From the NCBI RefSeq assembly GCF_016805305.1, contig NZ_JAERQN010000005.1, positions 62,001-126,000 on the forward strand: a DNA stretch of 64,000 nt. Direction: 5' to 3'. Position 1 is the first letter of the stretch. The number at the start of each line of letters is the position of its first letter. Positions 59,805 to 64,000 of this stretch are shown here, piece after piece. The notes below the pieces were generated by a model, which searched no databases, was not told the origin of the DNA, and saw only the letters and a list, made by a program, of their open reading frames with translations. Made by a program: the position numbers and the translations under genes. This stretch comes from Falsiroseomonas ponticola. GTDB lineage: Bacteria; Pseudomonadota; Alphaproteobacteria; Acetobacterales; Acetobacteraceae.

Positions 59805-60763
59805 GGCGCCAGCACCCGGATGGGATTGCCGGCGATGAAGGCCTCGATCACCTCCACCGCGCCCTTGAAATAGGCGCCGTAGTTCTGCTTCGAGACATAG
59901 CCGAGATGCGGCAGCAGCAGCGCATTCGGCGCCGACAGCAGCGGATGGGCCGGCGGGATCGGTTCCTGGTCATAGACATCGAGGCCCGCGCCCGCGATGC
60001 GGCCTTCCTTCAGCGCCGCGATCAGCGCGTCCTGGTCGATCAGAGGGCCGCGGCTGGTGTTCACGATGAAGGCGCTGGGCTTCATGGCGGCAAGCTCCGC
60101 CGCACCCACGATGCCGCGGCTGCGATCCGACAGGATCATGTGCAGCGACACCACGTCGGACTGCGCGAAAAGCTCCTGCTTCTCCACGCGCGTCACGCCG
60201 ACGGCGGCCGCGGCCTCGCTGGTCAGGTTGGTGGACCAGGCGATGACCTTCATGCCGAAGGCCAGGCCGACCTTCGCCACCGCGCTGCCGAGCTTGCCGA
60301 GGCCGAGGATGCCGAGCGTCTGCCCGCCCACCGCCGTGCCGACGCTGGTCTGCCAGCTGCCGGCACGCAGGCTCGCGGCCTGGGCGGGCAGGTCGCGCAT
60401 CAGGTTCAGGATCAGGCCCCAGGTGATATCGACCGTCGGCGCGCCGCTCGATGACGTGCCGCACACCGTCACGCCCTGCGCCTGCGCCGCGGCGATGTCG
60501 AGCGAGCGGTTCCGCTCCCCCGTCGTCATCAGCAGCTTGAGGTTCGGCAGCCGCCTGATCAGCGCGCCGGGGAAGGGGGTGCGCTCGCGCATCGCCAGGA
60601 TGGCGTCGAAGGGCAGCAGCCGCGCCACCAGCGCATCCTGGTCCTTGATGGTGTCGCGGAAGACGGTCACCTCGACCCCCGCCGGCAGCCGGTCCCATGG
60701 CCCCATGGACAGGGCGACGCCCTGGTAGTCATCGAGGATCGCGATCTTCGTCACAGCCGTCAT
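59801..60763 (-). CDS. D-2-hydroxyacid dehydrogenase
   Basis: 320-aa NAD(P)-dependent dehydrogenase of the SerA/glyoxylate-reductase family. The nucleotide motif is GLGKLG at 154-159; catalytic residues are Arg238 (NTSRGP), Glu267 and His286 (LLPHLGY). It interconverts a 2-oxo acid and a D-2-hydroxy acid. ATG overlaps the P-type ATPase TGA, and TGA overlaps the formamidase-like start, giving an unusual coupled trio. Substrate unknown. Confidence 0.9.
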   Translation of the reverse strand: MTAVTKIAILDDYQGVALSMGPWDRLPAGVEVTVFRDTIKDQDALVARLLPFDAILAMRERTPFPGALIRRLPNLKLLMTTGERNRSLDIAAAQAQGVTVCGTSSSGAPTVDITWGLILNLMRDLPAQAASLRAGSWQTSVGTAVGGQTLGILGLGKLGSAVAKVGLAFGMKVIAWSTNLTSEAAAAVGVTRVEKQELFAQSDVVSLHMILSDRSRGIVGAAELAAMKPSAFIVNTSRGPLIDQDALIAALKEGRIAGAGLDVYDQEPIPPAHPLLSAPNALLLPHLGYVSKQNYGAYFKGAVEVIEAFIAGNPIRVLAP

Positions 60764-62586
60764 GCCGTTTCATCCCTGCCCGGACCGAGTGCCCGCAATG
60801 CGTTGAGCACGACGGCGACGTCAATGCCCTCCTGGATCAAAGCACCCTGCACAGGCGTGAGATACCCCAGCGCGGCGGCGATCATGCCGAGGATCGAGAG
60901 CGTGATCCCGGCGGCGACGGACTGCTTCGCGATCGCCTGGGCGCGGCGCGCGGCGAACAGCGCGGTGGCGACGCGGTCCAGGCGATCCACCAGCACCACC
61001 GCATCCGCGGCCTCGCCGGACGCGGCCTGGCCGCGTGCCGCCATGGCGATGCCGACATCCGCCATGGCCAGGGCCGGCGCGTCATTCACCCCATCCCCCA
61101 CCATCAGCACGCGGCCGGACCGGCGTTCCGATTCGATGACGGCCAGCTTCCGCGCGGGGTCATGGTCCGCGAAGACCGCATCGGCGCCGACCTGCCGGCC
61201 CACGGCCCGGGCCGGCGCCTCCGCATCGCCGGACAGCAGCACCACGCGGCCGATCCCGGCGCGGCGCGCCGCGGCGATCATCGCCGGCGCGTCGGGGCGG
61301 AGCGAATCGCGGAACAGCAGCGTGCCCGCATGCCGCCCCGCGATGGCGACGGTGACGGCGGCGGTGCCGGGTTCATGCGCGGGCGCCTCCGGCAGGGACG
61401 CATGGGTGGCGACGAAGCCGCGGGTGCCGATCGCGATGGCCTGCCCCGCCACCACGCCGGAAAGCCCGGCCCCGGCGGCTTCCCGCACCGCTTCCGGCAT
61501 CGGCAGGGCATGGCCGGCTGCCCGGGCCGCGGCCACCAGCGCTTCCGCCAGCACATGGCCGCTGGCCTGGTCCAGCGCGGCGGCCAGGCGCAGCAACTCG
61601 TCCTCCGTGATCCCGGGCGCGGGCTGGATGGCGACGAGGCGCGGCCGCCCCTCGGTCAGCGTGCCCGTCTTGTCCAGCACCAGGACGGAAACGCCGGCCA
61701 GGCGTTCCAGCGCCGCGCCGGACTTCACCAGCACGCCCGCCCGCGCCGCGCGGTTCATGCCGGCCACCAGCGCGACGGGCACGGCCAGCAGCAGCGGGCA
61801 GGGGGTGGCCACCACCAGCACCGCCAGCGCCCGCGCGGGATCGCCCGTCAGCAGCCAGGCCGCGCCCGCCAGCGCCAGGGTCGCGGCCAGGAAGGCCACG
61901 GACCAGCGCTCGGCCAGCCGCGCCAGGGGCGGCTTGGCGGCCGCCGCGCCCTCCACCAGCCGCAGGATGGCGGCATAGGTGCTCTCCGCCGCCGGGCGCG
62001 TCGCCAGCAGCACCAGGCTTTCCCCGGCATTGGTGGCGCCGCTGCGGGCGGGATCGCCCGCCTGGCGGGCGATGGGCAGGGGCTCGCCGGTCAGCGCGGC
62101 CTCGTCCAGCAGGGCGGGGCCTTCCAGCGCGCCATCCACCGGCAGCACCTCCCCCTTGCGGATCAGCAGGCGGTCGCCGGGGCGGATCGCGGCGATCGGC
62201 ACCTCCTCCAGCCCGCCCTCGCGCTGCCGCATGGCGGTGCGCGGCTGCCGGGCCAACAGGGCCGTCATCTCCCGCCGCGCCCGGGCACTCGCGCGCGCCT
62301 CCAGCACCTGGCCGCCGGCGAACATCAGCGCCACCACCGCGCCGGCCAGCCATTCCCCCAGTGCCAGCGCGCCGGCCATGGCGAGTGCCGCCACCACGTC
62401 CAGCGCGAAGTCCCGCCGCGCGATGCTGCGCGCGATCTCCACGACCAGCGCGCCGAGCACGATGGCGGTGCCGAGCGCGAGCGCCAGGGCTGACAGGGTG
62501 GGAAGGGCGGCGAGCCGCAGCAGCAGGCCCAGTGCCAGCCCGCAGCCGGCGGCGATCAGCAGGTGCCGTTTCGCCGTCTCATCCAT
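60760..62586 (-). CDS. Heavy-metal-translocating P1B-type ATPase, no N-terminal metal domain
   Basis: 608-aa inner-membrane ATPase. TGEP at 166-169, membrane metal-site TPCP at 261-264, phosphorylation DKTGT at 305-309 and hinge GDGVNDAP at 497-504 are intact. The N-terminus goes straight into transmembrane helices without a CXXC or His-rich domain. The P1B nucleotide-domain motif, normally SEHP, reads SGHV at 342-345: His is kept but Pro and Glu are lost. The CPC-like TPCPLLLAVP site suggests Cu, Zn or Cd export. First gene of a coupled trio. Confidence 0.9.
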   Translation of the reverse strand: MDETAKRHLLIAAGCGLALGLLLRLAALPTLSALALALGTAIVLGALVVEIARSIARRDFALDVVAALAMAGALALGEWLAGAVVALMFAGGQVLEARASARARREMTALLARQPRTAMRQREGGLEEVPIAAIRPGDRLLIRKGEVLPVDGALEGPALLDEAALTGEPLPIARQAGDPARSGATNAGESLVLLATRPAAESTYAAILRLVEGAAAAKPPLARLAERWSVAFLAATLALAGAAWLLTGDPARALAVLVVATPCPLLLAVPVALVAGMNRAARAGVLVKSGAALERLAGVSVLVLDKTGTLTEGRPRLVAIQPAPGITEDELLRLAAALDQASGHVLAEALVAAARAAGHALPMPEAVREAAGAGLSGVVAGQAIAIGTRGFVATHASLPEAPAHEPGTAAVTVAIAGRHAGTLLFRDSLRPDAPAMIAAARRAGIGRVVLLSGDAEAPARAVGRQVGADAVFADHDPARKLAVIESERRSGRVLMVGDGVNDAPALAMADVGIAMAARGQAASGEAADAVVLVDRLDRVATALFAARRAQAIAKQSVAAGITLSILGMIAAALGYLTPVQGALIQEGIDVAVVLNALRALGPGRDETA

Positions 62587-62625
62587 CGCGCAGGCTTCGC
62601 GCGGGGCGGCGTTCCTGTCCAGCCC

Positions 62626-63441
62626 TCAGCGGGCGAGGAGATCCCAGCGCACGGTGCGCCCGGGCCGCAGCGGCAGCGCGCCGGCCGGGCCGGCGGCCAC
62701 CGTGCCATCCGGGGCGAGGATCGCGACCGGGCGCGGCTCGAAGGGGCTGTGCGGCCCGTCCGGGTCCAGCTGGTCCAGGTCGGCGGGCAGGGCGCCGAGC
62801 GGATCCACCGCCAGCGCCGCGGCCAGGCTGGCGGCCGGGGCATGCACGGCCAGGGCGCAGGTGGCGGGCGGGATGCCGGCCTCGCTGTCCGGCAGCAGCA
62901 GCGCGAATCCCCCCGCCTCATCCGTCCAGGTGACGACGCGCATCAGCCCGGCATCGGTGCTGGCGGCCAGCCGGGCGAGCGCGATGCCGCGCCCGGTGGC
63001 GTCGCGCAGCGTGCCGATCACGGCCGTCATCCCCGTCGGGATGGCGCGGCCCGGCGCCGGACGCAGCAGGACGGTGCGGCGGACAGGGTGGGACGGCACG
63101 GGCACGGGCGGGCCGCCGGCGGTCGGGCGCGGCGGGTAGCGGTCCGGCACCTCCACCATCACCGCGGCGGGCAGGAAGCGGCGCTCCGGATCCGTCACCA
63201 GGATGCGGCGCGGGCCGGGCGGCAGGTCATGGAAGCGCATCTGGCCGGAAGCCGCATCCCAGGCCGGGCGGGCGCCGATGATGCCGGCCGCCTTCATCGC
63301 CAGCCCCGCCACCGGCGGCAGCGCGCCGGGCTGGCCTTCCGCGCGGTAGGCCAGCGCGCGGATGCCGAGGATGGCCTCCCCCGGCGGCGTGGCGGTGCGA
63401 ACGCCCAGGCGCCAGGGCGACTGCGTGCCGATGATGCTCAT
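62626..63441 (-). CDS. Unrecognised protein with carboxypeptidase-regulatory-like stretch
   Basis: 271-aa protein from ATG 63441, which follows a poorly conserved in-frame leader from 63465. MSIIGTQSPWRLGVR starts the protein; RFHDLPPGPRRILVTDPERR and TLRDATGRGIALARL look like beta-sandwich (carboxypeptidase-regulatory or transthyretin-like) repeats, and WTDEAGGFALLLPD resembles the same fold. No signal peptide or transmembrane segment. It lies 39 bases upstream of the metal ATPase on the same strand. Function unknown. Confidence 0.6.
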   Translation of the reverse strand: MSIIGTQSPWRLGVRTATPPGEAILGIRALAYRAEGQPGALPPVAGLAMKAAGIIGARPAWDAASGQMRFHDLPPGPRRILVTDPERRFLPAAVMVEVPDRYPPRPTAGGPPVPVPSHPVRRTVLLRPAPGRAIPTGMTAVIGTLRDATGRGIALARLAASTDAGLMRVVTWTDEAGGFALLLPDSEAGIPPATCALAVHAPAASLAAALAVDPLGALPADLDQLDPDGPHSPFEPRPVAILAPDGTVAAGPAGALPLRPGRTVRWDLLAR

Positions 63442-63528
63442 GCCGACGCACGTGCCACGGCGCATTCCCTCCGATCCGGGTCTTCCCGACCCGGTCGAAC
63501 CCTAGGCGATATGACCGGGGGGCTGCAA

Positions 63529-63987
63529 CTATCGGTTGGTATCAACTGTCCCAGGAACGAGAATTCCCGACGCAGCCTGACGCAGCCGGTCGGGCAGGGG
63601 CGTCGGCCGGCGCTGCGTGGCGCGGTCCACATAGACGTGCACGAAATGGCCCTCCGCGCTCACCGTCTCCTCCTCGGCCCTGAAGATGCCGATGCCGTAG
63701 CGGATGGAGGTATTGCCCAGGCGTTCCACGCGCAGCCCCGCCGTCACCGCCTCGGGGAAGGCGATGGGGGCGTGGAAGCGGCACTGGGTCTCCACGACCA
63801 CGCCGATGACGGGGCTGTCCACCAGGTTGATCGCGCCTTCCCCCAGCAGGAAGCGCGCGACCACCGTGTCGAAGTAGCTGTAGTAGGTCACGTTGTTGAC
63901 GTGGCCGTAGATGTCGTTGTCCATCCAGCGCGTCGGGATCGCCAGGAAGAAGCGGTAATCCGCGCGCGTCGGCAGCGCCTTGCTCAT
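63529..63987 (-). CDS. 4HBT-type acyl-CoA thioesterase
   Basis: 152-aa hot-dog-fold thioesterase. The active-site region WMDNDIYGHVNNVTYYSYFD (22-41) is the 4-hydroxybenzoyl-CoA thioesterase/YbgC signature, with Asp23 as the likely catalytic acid. It would hydrolyse short-chain or aromatic acyl-CoA. ATG 63987 lies 13 bases from the window end. The 87-base gap to the next gene contains no obvious terminator. Confidence 0.88.
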   Translation of the reverse strand: MSKALPTRADYRFFLAIPTRWMDNDIYGHVNNVTYYSYFDTVVARFLLGEGAINLVDSPVIGVVVETQCRFHAPIAFPEAVTAGLRVERLGNTSIRYGIGIFRAEEETVSAEGHFVHVYVDRATQRRPTPLPDRLRQAASGILVPGTVDTNR

Positions 63988-64000
63988 CCCAACGCATCCT

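Noticed and set aside
63490-63505. GGTCGAACCC stretch resembling a tRNA T-arm
   Set aside because: No acceptor stem, anticodon arm or CCA-adjacent pairing is found around it.

Overview
The window is a very GC-rich, densely coded bacterial chromosome segment with no rRNA, tRNA, CRISPR array, transposase, integrase or phage gene that I could find. The gene content suggests an alphaproteobacterium of the Acetobacteraceae (Roseomonas-like): many Bug/TctC-type periplasmic binding proteins without membrane partners, hydantoinase/oxoprolinase pairs, long runs of translationally coupled genes (ATGA or GTGA overlaps) and GTG starts. The taxonomic call is inference. No stretch above about 230 bases lacks a gene.

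Layout. (1) 1-6995, plus strand: assimilatory nitrate/nitrite operon, with the tail of a NirB-like FAD protein, a NirA-type siroheme nitrite reductase, a CysJ-like flavoprotein carrying a four-cysteine module instead of a flavodoxin domain, the Mo-bisMGD nitrate reductase NasA with a C-terminal BFD-like [2Fe-2S] module, and the siroheme-pathway methyltransferase CobA/SUMT. (2) 7086-8135: luciferase-like flavin monooxygenase. (3) 15535-8151, minus strand: creatininase-family hydrolase, FAD-linked oxidase, two Asp/Glu-racemase-fold proteins lacking both usual catalytic cysteines around a Bug protein, protocatechuate-3,4-dioxygenase-type pcaHG, and another Bug protein; this looks like a catabolic locus of unknown substrate. 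(4) 15604-24231: DUF4287 protein, four Bug proteins, an HyuA/HyuB pair and a DadA-like amino-acid dehydrogenase.

(5) 24439-30805: an ABC importer with three tandem paralogous periplasmic binding proteins, one fused permease and one ATPase. (6) 39205-30795: a dipeptide/nickel-type ABC importer (minus) divergent from a FCD-domain regulator with two winged-helix-like segments, a PuuB-like FAD oxidase and an omega-aminotransferase (plus), consistent with uptake and oxidation of an amine or peptide. A C45 acyltransferase-family protein follows. (7) 40566-45665: two Bug proteins, a PrpF-family isomerase, an MFS carrier and BioY. (8) 45670-48580: HisC-like aminotransferase, an orphan protein with a possible ATPase-like N-terminus, and a small hypothetical protein.

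(9) 48674-57459: convergent hyuB and hyuA, a family-5 binding protein, an N-acyl-D-amino-acid deacylase, RidA and an M20 amidohydrolase, suggesting salvage of hydantoins, N-acylated or D-amino acids. (10) 57502-63987: small membrane protein, two alpha/beta hydrolases, a D-2-hydroxyacid dehydrogenase coupled to a P1B-type metal ATPase, an unrecognised protein and a 4HBT thioesterase. The recurring theme is scavenging of organic acids and nitrogenous compounds through periplasmic binding proteins placed beside their probable catabolic enzymes.
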